Shown: piece by piece, positions 11,682-24,093 of the stretch | Layout: every line of letters begins with the position of its first letter | How positions within the stretch are numbered: position 1 is the first letter of the stretch | Assembly: GCF_007655135.1 (NCBI RefSeq) | Contig: NC_045132.1 | Location: 27,088,354 to 27,152,353, forward strand | Origin: Punica granatum | Lineage: Eukaryota > Streptophyta > Magnoliopsida > Myrtales > Lythraceae | Length of the DNA: 64,000 nt | Direction of reading: 5' to 3' | The notes under the pieces: generated by a model | Told to the model about the DNA's origin: nothing | What the model saw: only the letters and a program-made list of their open reading frames with translations | Database searches by the model: none | Program-made: the position numbers and the translations under genes

Positions 11682-13882
11682 TGACTTGTTCTCACCATTA
11701 ATAGTTGTCGATCATTTGAAAAACTAGACTTTTGGGTACGTGAGTTGCACGAGTATTGTTTCACCATAAAATATTTATTACATATATTTTAAACTTAAGT
11801 TCTTTCCTCCTATATTGAATTTGTGTGCATTCTTAATAAATTAATTTTAACATCAAAGACATTATTCAAAATGGAACATATATTTAGATATGAATATAGG
11901 TGCAAATTGTTCGAGCAAATAATGCACACCATATGCTTTTTATCTTTCAAAAGGTTGCTTCGAATCTTGTACTTAGTCATTGCAGGTACTACCATACAAC
12001 TTTTCATAAAATGTAAGATTGTTAGATGAATGCAAAGATAGTTTCAAAATTTGCAATTTCGACATAGATTCCTCCCTTTAGCTACTGCTCTTTTAATCTG
12101 TATGTTGCTCATATCGTGTGTGGAGATATATATTACGATATGGTCATTCTTATCCGATTTAATGAGTGTCCAAATTTCTAGCTATAACATTCTGATAAAT
12201 TGTGATGAATTCTTAATTACATATATATATATATATTTATATATTTCTGTACAAAAATCCCATTTTAAATTTTCTTTTTTAGATGAGTTCACTTTTAGTT
12301 TTCTAGCTATCATATATAATATATTCTTAAATATATATATATATATATCTGTAAGTTATATATGGATACATTACATATAAAAATATATCTATACACGCGT
12401 CTGTGAATTCTAATAAATTATTATTCTGTACATATAAAAGATATTTCCAAAAACAATGCAAACTTATTATATTGTCTATAATAAAGTACTGATAGTTTAT
12501 ATTTTCTATACATATAATTAATATATAGGCTGAATTAAAGGTCATGCTATAAATATCTCCAGTGATGATGGGAAAGAGAATATTATATCGGTCCATCTTT
12601 GATTGTCATACGATGCAAATTAAATTTTACTGATGAAGAGAAAATTTCACGCGAGACTGATTTCAAAGGCGGTGAAGGGTTTATGTTTCCGATAAAAATT
12701 ATTCTCCTTTTTTCCTTTTTCTCTGATAATATCTTTTTTTATTGTTTAAGAAATTCAGCAGTCAGTTGACGCTGAGAACTAATCGAAGATTTTTTTTTCT
12801 TTAGAAATCAAAATGTCAAATTGGATTACCGGCTTAAGTAGACACTATTAGAATATAAAAATATTGACATAATAAAAGAAAGAGTAATTTTGGAAAAATT
12901 ATTCCTTTTGCAAAACTTCAAATTAAGTTGCCATCCGGTGAGTAAGTACTATTAATATATAATGAAATTGAAATAATAGAAGAAAAAAAAACTTTTGAAT
13001 AAAATATAATAACATGAGATATACTTACGATATACATATTATTAGCATATATAAATTTAAAGAAAATTATCTTTCTTTTTACTACATAACTTGCATAAGT
13101 CTGGATAGAATCGTAATTTATCTTTGCTACTCGAATCAACACAAAATTTGTATAACCCAACAATTGAATAATTATTCAAGTACATCAAGTAAGAAATAAA
13201 TGATGGATTGTACGTGGGCCAATATAAGAGGAGAGCAAATCAACTAAAATCAAGCAAGAGAAAATAAAATAAGAAATTATAATCTTTACCCATTTAATTA
13301 AAAAAATCAATATCAAGATCTAGTTCATAAGAAATAACCAAGCTGGTAATATGAAGACTCCTACTTCTTCTTCAAAAAAAAAAAATGTTTTATCCAGGAA
13401 TGGCACTAATTCTCAATAATAATCCAAAAACAATAAACTTTGAAAGAAATATATAATATGGTAAATTTGAAGTATGAATGACCTACTGGCCATAGAGATA
13501 TATGTATAAGTTAAATTGGATGAAATTACCGATTTATCTTAATTTTATAGGTATTAATAAAATTAACCCCGTTTAGTGTTCCATTGTCAACTTCATATAG
13601 ATGGATCATATGTGACGGATACCAAAATGCGAAAAATCAATTTTGCAAAAACTTGATTATTATCTTTTCTCTTTCTTTTGTCTTTTGTTTTTTGGTCCAA
13701 AGTTTTAATTCATTTTTGTAAATTTCAGATAATATTTCTTTACAGACGGGCCCAGTAACGTATAGCATTTTATTCGGGCCATCCGTTTATTTAGGACCAA
13801 TTTCAGAGGTCCATGTTTGTTATGGAGTTATAACGTCGGCCGCGGCGGGTCTACTAAAGGACTCTCCATTAAGGATGTCATG
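11682..13882. other. AT-rich spacer between the tandem RBR genes
   Basis: Strongly AT-rich with TA microsatellites around 12222-12240 and 12331-12350; no gene recognised. From about 13600 to 13870 the sequence matches DNA at 18860-19075 upstream of RBR copy 2 (shared AACTTGATTAT and TATAGCATTTT words), so this part belongs to the duplicated block. Confidence 0.55.
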
Positions 13883-13890
13883 TTGCTGGT

Positions 13891-14471
13891 TAGGGGTGTG
13901 CACGGGTACCGGGTATACCCGGAATCGGTTGGAACCTACCCTAACGGGTAGGGTTTGGGTAGCTCGTATTGAAAATAGGGTAGGTTCCGGGTATTAAAAT
14001 TAGGAACCTGTGAAAATCGATTCCGGTTCCGGTTCCTGCCTACAGGGTACCCGGAACCGGTTATTTATAAAAAAAAAAAGAGGAAAGGGTAAAGTTACTA
14101 TCTCCTCTAATGAATCAAAACATAGGTACTTTGTTATGTGAGATCGTATTATGGATGTTCAATTTTGTCAATGGATTGATGAGACATATTATTATTTCAT
14201 TGTTGTGGATTAATCTAAATTTTGTTGATAATCTATTTGGCATGATTACTGATTATGTATGTGATATTTTCGATTTTATTCAGCGAAAGGAAAAAATTTA
14301 CAGGTTCCAACAGAGTATCCGGAACCTGTGGTATAATACAGGTTCCGGGTAGGGTCCGGTTCCATGATTCAACAGGGTAGGGTCCGGTTTCAAAATCTTG
14401 AAACATGTCCCTTACAGGGTAGGGTCCGGGTATTATGAAAAATACAAGGTACTCGGAACCGATCACCCCTG
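13891..14471. mobile_element. hAT-like non-autonomous transposon with exact 8-bp TSD
   Basis: The element starts TAGGGGTG and ends CACCCCTG. The 8-bp direct repeat TTGCTGGT lies directly outside both ends (13883-13890 and 14472-14479). Short TIRs of this kind plus an 8-bp target duplication are the hallmark of hAT transposons. The inside is built from many GGGTA, CCGG and GGTTCC words in both orientations around an AT-rich centre, with no transposase. The exact TSD implies a fairly recent insertion, after the RBR duplication. Confidence 0.88.
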
Positions 14472-14479
14472 TTGCTGGT

Positions 14480-14871
14480 GACTTACATGAACCTCATGAA
14501 TGATGTTGGTCGATTTTCTAAAAGTTCCTCTGATCCTTAACAGATTTAATTCAAATGGAGGAGATCACTTCGACTCGAATAATATGCATAAATAAACTCG
14601 GCTCGGTACATGGGGCAGGGGCCAGACAGCCTCAACAATCCCTGTGATGGTCCTCGGAGTACCTCTCCAATTATAAGTTCAAATAATTTCACTCAAGTCC
14701 ATTAATATAGTTAAGACTTAAGAGAGGTCTACGCGAGAGCGGAGGAAGCAAGACGGCCCACCGCTCCTTAATTTCATACAATCTGTAAGCATTCTAAAGT
14801 TCTTTTTCTCTAATTCTAAGGTTTTCCCTTTGTTTCTTTGGCTTGAAACGGACCATTCTTTACCCGATCAA
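14480..14871. other. Spacer and 3' UTR region of RBR copy 2
   Basis: No gene seen. The stretch downstream of the RBR copy 2 stop should hold its 3' UTR. Confidence 0.4.
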
Positions 14872-17524
14872 TCAGTGTCTCTCGCGCATACCCGGAATGA
14901 TGTTACGTTCATCCCAGATAGGACAGGTACACGTTGGTCCTTTGTTCTTCCACTGGGCCCCGCACGTATAGCAGAACTCGTACCCACACCTGAAAAGAGT
15001 CGCGAATCATCAGCTGTGTTAGGATTAGGAATGGATCTGGTAGCACTAGTTATCGAGAAGAAGCTGCGAGAGTTATAATGGATCTCCCGCGACGCTATTT
15101 TAAGTTTATAAATATATTGGACACAACCAAAAACCGACAATAATTTGTTCAACAAATCTTACAAGCACATTTTAGTTGATAAGACATCAGAATCCATCAG
15201 CAGATTATTGGCAGCCGATAACCAGAAAGCACTCGAAACAGAAAATCTGCCACTAACACGGACCATGCATGTGACCGCCTAGTAAGACTCGAGCAAGAGA
15301 ATAATCTAGAATTCAAGTCAGGTATGCATACAACTCTTTCCAGCAGATATGGTAAACCTTCCACAAAGTGTTGCTAATGGCAAGATATCATCAACCATTC
15401 AAACAAGAACCGGAACCAGAAAGGGAATTAGGTGCCGGAGTAAAGGGAAGGCTCGTGATTACCTGCAGGTGATGTGGTAGCATCCATAAACAAGTTCCAC
15501 CATATGGTTGCACTTTATGCACTGCCTCCACTTATTCTCATTCGCAAGAGACTTGAGCGCCCGATCTTCAGGAGTGGGATTGCGAATTCCATAATCAATG
15601 CAGCTCATATTATAGTGCCAAGGCACTCTGCAGTTAATACAGAAGAAGTGTTGGCATCTGATGCATTTCCGGGCTCCACTTTGTTCGGCTCCAATAAATG
15701 AAGTCTCGGAGTACTCCAAAACCTCCCTTTCTGACATTAAAGCAGAACAATTGGGATAAGGGCAGTAAACTCTCTCTGGTGCAGGAACAGAAGCTTCTTT
15801 CATTCGTTGGCTCATTATAGAAACCAAATTTGGCTCGAGGAACTTTTCGCAGCTGTCTATTGATATCTCAGAATTACAGCCATCATGAGGGCATTTAATG
15901 GCTAGTACCCCATTATGCAACTTTGCCTCGACATGCCTCTTCATACAAGAATAACAGTATCTGTGCAAGCATTCATCAACTGAGAACATCTCGGAGACAT
16001 CAGCGTCCTCGAAACATATCGAACAAGTTTCCTTCTGCATCTTTCCAAAGGGAGTTTCTTCAGGCCATGAGATTTGAGCAACTACAGCATCTCTTGCAAG
16101 CTTAAAGGCAAACTTAACAGCATTTGTGTCCTCTAACATTAAACTCGGGTCACACTGCGTGAACTTCTTACGAAGTACACTAGCTTGATTGACTAGTGCC
16201 ATGAGCTTACTACTTCCATGGGACTCCAGGCCTGTTATCTGCAAGTTTTTTGCTATATCGTCATGTATCCATACAATCACAGGACTGACTCAATCGGAAA
16301 ATCACGTTTTCTCAGTAGTTGGGAGAAATCTGAAACTCAAAAGCACAGATAAGGAAAATTGAAATGATCGAGATCGAGACTGCCAAACAGAACATATGCC
16401 AATCTCAAACATATATAAATCGTGGAACTGATCCATTGTCTTAATTAGTAAAAAATCCACATAGCTTCAATTTAGCTGCAGAGTGAAGTAGAGACAAAAG
16501 CGAAATTACTTAATTGCATCAGATCAACCAGGACTCGAATTAAATCTGAAACGACAAAGATTTTATCTTCCCCGCACGTAAAGAAATAAAAGGTTGCTCA
16601 ATCAAGCTAGTGTACTTCGTACGAAGTTTAGTTTCAAGCAATCATATTATGTTAGTAGTAGAACTAAGGTGAACTCACGTAATTGTGGCAGGCTTCATTA
16701 ACGAAGAAAAAGGTGACCCTCTTCAAATCCAAGCTAAGGGCAGCATCAAGCCCTTGAACAATAGCCTGCATTTCAGCTTCGACCTTACTCACCGACCCCC
16801 CATCAATCCAAGGTTTCTTAACCTCCAATATTATGTTGTCCTTAAAATCGCAAATCGCCACGCCGATTCCCACAACAGGAACCTTCCTGTCTTGAATATA
16901 CTCTTCGCTCACTAAGCCCTTTAAATAAATCCTGATGAGAACAATGAACATGAACGCGGAAAAAATCCAAACTTGATAGATATCCAATTCGTACGAAATG
17001 GAAATCGAAATCGAAATACTTTTGTCTCCCGACCCGAAAAAATTTTGCAGGGCATGCATAGACATTTATAGATGTATATACCTGAAGCCCTCGGAGACTG
17101 CAGAGGAAGAAGAACCGGCTTCGTATGGTTTGTGATAGTTATCTCCATCCTCCTGCCACTGGTCGTCCGGAATCGAGGTGATCTCAGCGGCGAACTTCTG
17201 ATCGTAAACCCGTCGGTCCAGATCCTCTCTCATTCGCCTGAACTCCTTAATGCATTGCTCCCGGTCGTACCGCTCCATTTCCTCCATCGTCACCGCGGCC
17301 GCCAAGCCAGAGAGGTCGGCGTCGCCCATTACTGCCGAGACATCGGGCGGCGGAGAACAAGAAGCAGAAGGGAGAGGATAAGAGTTCGCAATCTCTTGAA
17401 GTTGGAGCTGGAATGCATACTCCGAGTCGTCGGAGCCAAAGTCTAGCCCGGCAGCAAGCTCCCGGCACTGCTCGGCGAGTATGACGTCAAAGTCGTCGTC
17501 AGCATCCGTTGGAGGAACCGCCAT
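14872..17524 (-). CDS. RBR-type E3 ubiquitin ligase with RNase H-like domain (tandem copy 2)
   Basis: Four exons: 17082-17524, 16679-16931, 15463-16238 and 14872-14989, giving 529 residues. All intron phases equal those of the copy upstream at 7.4-10.5 kb, and exon 3 is exactly 776 nt in both. Domains in order: acidic N-terminus (EYAFQLQLQEIA), RNase H-like domain (GIGVAICDFKDN, AEMQAIVQGLDAAL), RING1 from about residue 303 (CSICFEDADV), IBR (CPYPNCSAL, CIRCQHFFC) and RING2 with the catalytic Cys in YGCYHITC near residue 485. The RNase H-like domain lacks the first Asp (IYLKGLV) and also reads NEA where copy 1 has NDN. The C-terminal tail after CTCPIWD differs from copy 1 (ending MRERH instead of RGWQ). 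Both copies look functional; roles are likely overlapping. Confidence 0.93.
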
Positions 17525-17714
17525 GTCTGGGATATCGCGGCAGGGAGTGGACTAAAAGAGTGGCCTCAAGGTCTCGAACCGATCATGGCCGTCTTAAGAG
17601 TTTCTTCTTGGTCAAGCTATTAGCTTCGAAGGAAAGGATTGAATGTATGGGTTCACGCGTGCATAATACGCTCGCAAGTTGGATCAAAAGCAAATCCTTT
17701 TTTTTTTTTTTTTT

Positions 17715-17966
17715 GGCTTGGTTATTTGGGATTAACTTTATTATAACTTTATAAATATATATATATATATAATTAGATTGTAATGATTGTGCTGTTGAAT
17801 TATGAGAAAAAATGTGAAAAAGTAATGAATAGTTGAAAATTTTTAATATTAAAAATTAAATTGATGAGTGGTTAAAAAATTAATGAAAATGAAAAAAGTA
17901 ATAATTGTGTTGTTAAATTAAAGATAAGTGAAGTAAAGTTAAAAATAAATTTTAAAACTAAACAGA
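17715..17966. mobile_element. MITE, family B copy 1
   Basis: A roughly 250-bp AT-rich segment shares long near-identical stretches with two others at 24377-24645 and 55201-55520 (for example TGTGCTGTTGAATTATGAGA and GTAATGAATAGTTGA). The ends approach GGCTTGGTT and AACTAAACAGAG, imperfect inverted repeats. It lies upstream of RBR copy 2 and is missing upstream of copy 1, so it inserted after duplication. Confidence 0.75.
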
Positions 17967-20178
17967 GTACGTTCATTTATTAAATATGGAAATTATCCTC
18001 CTTGATATTATGAATTTTCATGAATATATATGTTCACTCTTAAATTAAAAATATATATATTTCATGATCTTTCCTCTTTATAAACTGTGAAAATGAAAAC
18101 ACTTGAGGGATTTTTTTTTTTTGGCTCTTTGCTCGGTAAGTAACGAAAACTTTCGAGGAAGTTATCCTTTGAACTTGAACAACTTCTTAAGGAGGTTGTC
18201 GACAATGCTTCTAGTTTAGTTTGCATCGTCTTATTCCTGCTAAGTTGAATAGTGCGTCAAAATACAATAATTTTATTCTTTTCCTTTATGAAATATAAAA
18301 TTGTTAGGGGATATCAAGTGCTCCTTTTATATAGTAATATATATATATATATGCACACACACACTAAAGCTTGTATCAGCCCTACGCGCGGCCGATAAAC
18401 TAATCAAGATTATATTAAAGGTGATCAAGAAAAAATAAAATTTTATTAAAATGAAAGAAAATATAAAAAAATCAAGAGGGAAGTTGGCAGAAGAGGAAAG
18501 GATAAAGGATAAGAAAGGCAGAAGTGGGACATGTGGCGTAAGGAGAGAAAGAGGTGAAGAAGAGAGAAACATAGTTAATCTTCAAATTATAATTTTACTC
18601 ATTATTGTCATGTATATACTTTTTTCAGGCCATTCGATGAATGATAATTGAGGTAATTCACCAAAGTAACTGTCAAGTATGACACCAAACGTTTGCATTA
18701 TATGGTAGTGTGTGCATATATATATATATATATTTCCTTCATGCATTCCCCTAATAAAAACCGCATATTGGAAAATTTCTTTATAGCCTAATTTAACTTT
18801 CCCAATCAAACGTTCAGAGCTGATAAGACTTCTATAGTTATACTTATAACTAGTACATAACATATTAGTTGATTGGATTAATCAATTTATCGAAAACTTG
18901 ATTATGATCTCCTTTTTTTTTGGGGTCCGAGATTTATTTTATTTGTAAGCTTTACCATGGGCCTAGTAATATATAGCATTTTCAAGCTGGCCATCCACTT
19001 ATAAATGGGCTCATCTAGCCAGGCCCAAACAGATTTTTAGAGGCTCATCTATGTCAACGTGCACGCTGCTGGTAACATAACATTACACATGCCACGTGAA
19101 CCGTACAGAAGGAATTATTAGCAAAAAATTAGATTACATAATGTAAAGGGGACATCATGGCTATAACTGTAACTTATAATTACTGTCAGCCAGCTATATC
19201 ACATGAGGTTTGTTCATGCAAGCTAAGCTGCTTGCGCTTTCCATATGACAGTCTTATGATGGATACACAATAAGCTTATCGATGTCTAGAGAGCATCGAA
19301 GGCTTTAAAGACCGAACCAAAGAATGTTCTGAGTATGCAGTTCGAGTCTCTCCGTGGTCAAGCTGGTTTCGTGGACTAACAGCACCTCTAGTGCCCAACT
19401 GATGGAGTCTGAACTCGTACCTCGAACCCTAGTTTGTCTTGCGTTCTTGAGTCGTCAATCAATTTCCGCTCTGAACTTGCAAACATGGGAGATCGGGGGT
19501 TTTCCTCGATTTCCCCATGCAACGCTTAAATGAGATCTCCGTCTGAGATTGTATAATATTGTTTGGAATTAAATAACATATCTAATAGGTTTATCTAGGA
19601 GGGGCGTGAGTTGATAGGATGTCGATATATTCGGGATATTTAATATATTTCAGATATATTTGATGTGATATTTCTCAAGATATATTTGAAAAATATATAT
19701 TATAAGATATAGATATTATCTCTCATTTGGGCCAGCGCATGTATCTTATTTAGTTAGAATGGACGCATGCTTTCTTGGGCAACTTAATGGGCCGTTAGGG
19801 CGGGAGTCCATCACCAAATATATTTATACATAACTAATTTGCTTTAGACTGCGACAGCTCTGACTATTGTCTTACCGTTAGGTGCCTTTTGCTGAATTTT
19901 CGAGCATAGGAATTTTCATAATCCACGTAGCAATCAAGCATTGACACAATCTCAAATATAATTCTCTGGAAATGTTTTTTTCCACCATCTTTTATTAAAG
20001 ATAATACTTGTCTCACTGAGGCTCATTCTCTTGACAATCGATGTACAATGTACTTATCATACGTCAATCGTTCCTAGGTACCCTTTTTTTTTGCCACTAC
20101 GTACCTTAATTGCTAATAAAGATATTTCTAGCAAATTAATTAAGTTAATCATCCATCTCTCTTTCAATCGAAAAGTCA
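17967..20178. other. AT-rich spacer between RBR copy 2 and the LBD gene
   Basis: No gene is supported. TA microsatellites occur at 18338-18352 and 18716-18731. The part at 18860-19075 is homologous to 13600-13870 and marks the outer part of the tandem-duplicated block. Confidence 0.5.
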
Positions 20179-20900
20179 TCATGCCCAGAGAGATCCTGGC
20201 CACGACGAGCCCAAGTAGTTGTCATGGTCCAATATATAGCTCGGGTTAGTTTCATTGACAGCTCGAGAAATGTTGCTGTCGTCAGACTGCTCAGTTGACG
20301 ACGAAGGGGATGGCCGGTCCATCTCAACCGTACAGATCAGAGCCATGAGGTGGGCATGCTGGGTCTTCATGCTGGACATCTCTGCCTTCGCCTTGGCCAG
20401 CTCCGCCTGCAGCTCGTTTATCTGCTTCTGGAGCTGGCAGATGGCCCCGGCACAACCGTAAACCGGGTCTCTGATCCTCGCACTCGCCTCATACACCATG
20501 CTGCTCACAGCGTCAGCCCTCTGCGATTCGGGAAGCTCCTGAAGAAAAAGAGGATTACAGCGCATATGCGCCCATTTTATTATCAGTATGCGCTGCAATG
20601 ACGACGTCTTTATGTAATATAACAAATAAAAAAAATACAACATATTTCGCACACAATTAAATTGAAGTTTACCTGGAGGAACTTGATGATATTGCTGGCG
20701 CCAAAGACCCGATGGGCGATGGTGAACTTGACAGGGTCGGTAGGAGGGAAGTAGGGTGCCAGGACGCATTTCTCGCTGCACTTCCTCCTCAGTATTTTGC
20801 AGGCGGCACATGGGCTCATGATCATCGATGCCGGTGCAGGAGAGCGTGGCGACGATGGGGAACGCGGCAGCTCCGAATCAGCTCTGCCAGGACAGCCCAT
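20179..20900 (-). CDS. LBD: LOB-domain (LBD) transcription factor, class I, LBD1/LBD11-like
   Basis: Two exons, 20673-20900 and 20179-20538, joined in phase 0; 195 residues. Exon 1 carries the zinc-binding C block [15 protein letters not shown] (Cys 31, 34, 41, 45, spacing C-x2-C-x6-C-x3-C) and the GAS block [14 protein letters not shown]. Exon 2 carries [17 protein letters not shown] followed by a leucine-zipper-like heptad helix ([15 protein letters not shown]), which makes it class I. The intron after FLQ is at the usual LBD position. The protein is a plant-specific DNA-binding factor of organ boundary, lateral organ or vascular cambium development; the motif wording is closest to the LBD1/LBD11 group as I know it, but this should be confirmed by phylogeny. 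The C-terminal tail is acidic, ending SSWPGSLWA. Confidence 0.93.
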
Positions 20901-21018
20901 GACTTGATATGACGATATGGTATATTACAGAATCGGGAGAAGATATTCAGGGATGGGCTCTATCGGTTGAAGCTGAAGAAGGGAGCGACATAAATAGGCG
21001 TCTCCGAGAGACACTTGG

Positions 21019-21042
21019 CCCCCCCCCCCCCCCCCCCCCCCC
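21019..21042. repeat. Poly-C run of 24 bases
   Basis: An uninterrupted C homopolymer about 120 bases upstream of the LBD start codon. It may be real promoter sequence (G-quadruplex forming on the minus strand) or an inaccurate homopolymer length from assembly. Confidence 0.85.
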
Positions 21043-22339
21043 ATGACGATGTATTGCTGTGTGTGGAATGTCACCATAATCCCCCTTTTTCTTTCTTAAA
21101 GACCAAAAGTTGGACTTTTTTTTTTCTATTTATTAAAAAGAAAAAAAAAAAGAGGTTCTTGTTGGTCTGCGGTTTATGTGGAAATATAATGAACACGTTT
21201 AGACCGATCGAGCAAATCTTAATCAACCTCTAAATTGCTCTCACGAGGAATTCTATCCTGGACAAAACTGACAATTCAATTGAGACGCCCTAGTGAGAAT
21301 AAATATGATTCCGCATAGTCGAGTATGATGATGATGATAATAATAATAACAAAAAAAGAGATCCAGAATAATTATGGTAATTATAATACTTAATAAACTC
21401 ATGTGCATCAGGGGGAAGTGCTAGATCATCTTGTGTACGTTCCCACCTGGAAAAATCATCATCTCGTACATGTACAAACATGAAATATGTACTAATTTTT
21501 TATCCTAATATCGCAAAAATTTCGCATAAGTGAAGCGCCTAACATATGTTCAAACAGGGTTTTTCCAATTTTCTCGGACCCTCTTAGATCATCAGTGCAA
21601 AAATTCAACAATTGCTACAGGAAAAGTCGTCATTGATTATACATCTCTTTCATCTCTTGAAGGAAAAACCTGATTTGACATATATGTTAATTGAACTTTG
21701 TGTATTTAACATTAATTTTGAAGAGTGAAGAGATCTCTTTTAATAATCTTCTATAAACTTCTTCTTCTTCTTTCTTTTTTGTTTTCTTTTTAAAGTATAA
21801 TTCCTTCATATATTATTATCACGAGCAATGGTATATATTCATTCATGAATTACAATTAATTTTGCTTGCTACCTTAGCAATTAACATCGTACCATTACGA
21901 TCATTCTATTGATTTGGGAGCTAGAGACGAAGCTCGAAATGAGCAAGGTAGCTACGAAGGGTCTGCGTCCATTCCTTAACTGCTCTTCCATTACATTTTG
22001 ATTTGAGCAATGTATTGATGACCAGTCGACCACAATTTCAAAAGAGAAAGGGAACATTGAATTGAATTGATAATACCAAGTAGGAAGAAAAAGGAGGGAG
22101 AAGGTTCATGAATGGACATGAAGTTCCAAGTCCAAGTTCGTCCACTGATGCGCATGGGAAGGCAGGCCCATGAATCGCTGCCAAGTGGCCGCTTTTTGGA
22201 TCAGACTGAGCTAACCAATTTAATTAATTAGCTCATCAGCTAGCGCACCGAATCCTCACTCCAACAATAAAGATGAATGTGACCTTTCTACCCCCTCCAC
22301 ATCTCTTCAAAACTATTATAAAAAATATAGAGGATAATT
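21043..22339. other. Spacer upstream of the LBD gene
   Basis: No gene recognised. It includes the likely distal promoter of the minus-strand LBD gene and AT-rich filler with a short GAT/AAT repeat near 21326-21350. Confidence 0.45.
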
Positions 22340-22555
22340 GTGCGTTTGGTTTCAGAGTTAAATTAATTTTGATTTTGATTGTGGAAAAAAATAAATGAGA
22401 TGTGATTATAAATTTGACTTGGGAAACGTGTGTTTTTGTTGTGTAGTGTGTTGAGTTAAAGTTAAAATTAAAATTTTTGATTTGGAAAATGTGTGTTTTT
22501 GTTGTAATGTGTTGAGTTAAAATTAAATTTTTTTTTATTGGAATCCAAACAGGAT
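22340..22555. mobile_element. MITE, family A copy 1
   Basis: Starts GTGCGTTTGGTTTCAGAG and ends GGAATCCAAACAGGAT; the ends are imperfect inverted repeats. Its body (ACTTGGGAAACGTGTGTTTTT, TGTAGTGTGTTGAG) matches the reverse complement of the element at 24094-24260. No coding capacity. Confidence 0.75.
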
Positions 22556-22901
22556 TGATATTTTAATTTGCAATAGTCTTTAATGAGGACGGACCGATGA
22601 GGAAACCGAATAAAATTCTAACGGAATAAAAAGTGTACATATTATTCTTTCAATTTGAAGGAAATTCCTTATATTTACCCTCTCAATTTTTTTTTTTAAA
22701 AAAAGGCATTTTGGAAAGGTTGTCTCCGCCGTTAACTCCTTATGGGGTCTTAAGGGAAGAGTCCAAGTTAGTACTCTGGGAAAACAGTTTTTATTTCAAT
22801 TTACCAGTGATAAGAGGTTGGCATGTTGATAAGAGGTCTTAGAAACATGACCTTGGCATGTCGATAAGAGGTTCCTGGTTTTACAGAAATGGTCCCCGAA
22901 A

Positions 22902-23315
22902 TTGACTGAGGAACAGCTCGATTTCAAAACAATGCCAATATGGATAGAGTTACACAAAATTCCCCTTCAGTATTTCCATCCAAAAGGCATAAGCTATCTA
23001 GCTAGTGCCATTGAGAAGCCTCTTCACATGGATAGAAATACTGCTTTAAGGTCGAGACTAGATTACGCAAAGGTTTGTATTGAGATTGATATGGAGAAAG
23101 AAGTTCCTGAAGTTTTGAAGGTGGATGTCGGGGATGATTATATTGTGGAAATTCTTGTTGATGTCCCATGGGTTACTGACAAGTGTGCCAAATGCAAAGT
23201 GTTTGGGTATGAATGCACGGAGAATCTTGAGCAAGCTACAGACAATCTTGTTGAGGAAGATGGGAAAGCAGATGCTTTAGTAGTGGAGGCAGGGGTTACC
23301 CAGGTGGGACGTTGA
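22902..23315 (+). pseudogene. LINE ORF1 (DUF4283-like / zinc-knuckle) remnant
   Basis: A 137-codon open stretch of the LINE first open reading frame with the plant DUF4283-like sequence MPIWIELHKIP...YLASAIEKPLHMDRNT, then YAKVCIEIDMEKEVPE, then a zinc knuckle lacking its His. It opens before 22902 in a frame interrupted by a short duplication of TTGGCATGTYGATAAGAGG. Role in an intact element: RNA-binding chaperone. Confidence 0.8.
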
Positions 23316-23534
23316 TTCTATTGAAGTTGACAAGAGAAAAGATACATCATCAGTTGAGACAAGGGCTGAACATGCCACAGATGTTTCTGTCTCTGTAGAG
23401 AATAAGTCAGTGGAGGATTCCATGGTGAGGCCATTGGGGGCTTCACAAGATACTCTGAAGGATATAGGGAAAGAAATTTTATGTGTAAAAGAGGAGAAGA
23501 AGATGAAGGGTAAGGAGATGGAGATGGCTACACA

Positions 23535-24080
23535 ACTATGAATTTGCAGGTAATGGCCGAATATGGGTGCTTTATAGAGAGGAGATTAAGCTGTCCCTAG
23601 TCAGGAAGAGCTCCCAATATATTCATTGTGTATCGGACCTCCTAGAATGCAATGGCAGAATACATCTCATTCCTATCTATGCTTCAAATAGCGTGCTTGA
23701 GAGGAAGACTCTTTGGGGAGACCTGCAGAATTTGGCTGGTTTGGTGGATGGAAGTTGGGTTCTCATGGGAGACTTCAATGCAGTGAAGGATCCCAAAGAA
23801 GTGAAAATAATGGGAAAGTTTGTAGAATGGGATCAAAGGATGAAAGATTTTGATGGATGCTTGAACTCATTAGGTATAATTGACCATCCTTTCATTGGAT
23901 CACATTAAACTTGGAGTAATAAAAGATCTCAAGGTTTTCAGGCAAGGAAAATCGACAGAATTCTGATTAATGACACTTGGCTTCAGGAACATCCTTCTAC
24001 TACAGTTTAATTCCTTCCACCGGGAGTTTCTGACCAGAGCCCGGGCTTATTAAGGTTCAATGATCCCGAAAATTATGGTC
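23535..24080 (+). pseudogene. LINE endonuclease (APE-type) remnant
   Basis: The sequence reads WVLYREEIKLSL..., SWVLMGDFNAVKDP, then after an in-frame stop near 23908 TWSNKRSQGFQARKIDRILIN and SDQSP. GDFN and the SDxSP region mark an apurinic-type endonuclease; His in SDHSP is replaced by Gln, and the N-terminal third is absent. Confidence 0.8.
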
Positions 24081-24093
24081 CTAAATCTTTAAA

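Noticed and set aside
15923..16105. Plus-strand frame inside RBR copy 2 exon 3
   Set aside because: Antisense of the RING1 coding region.
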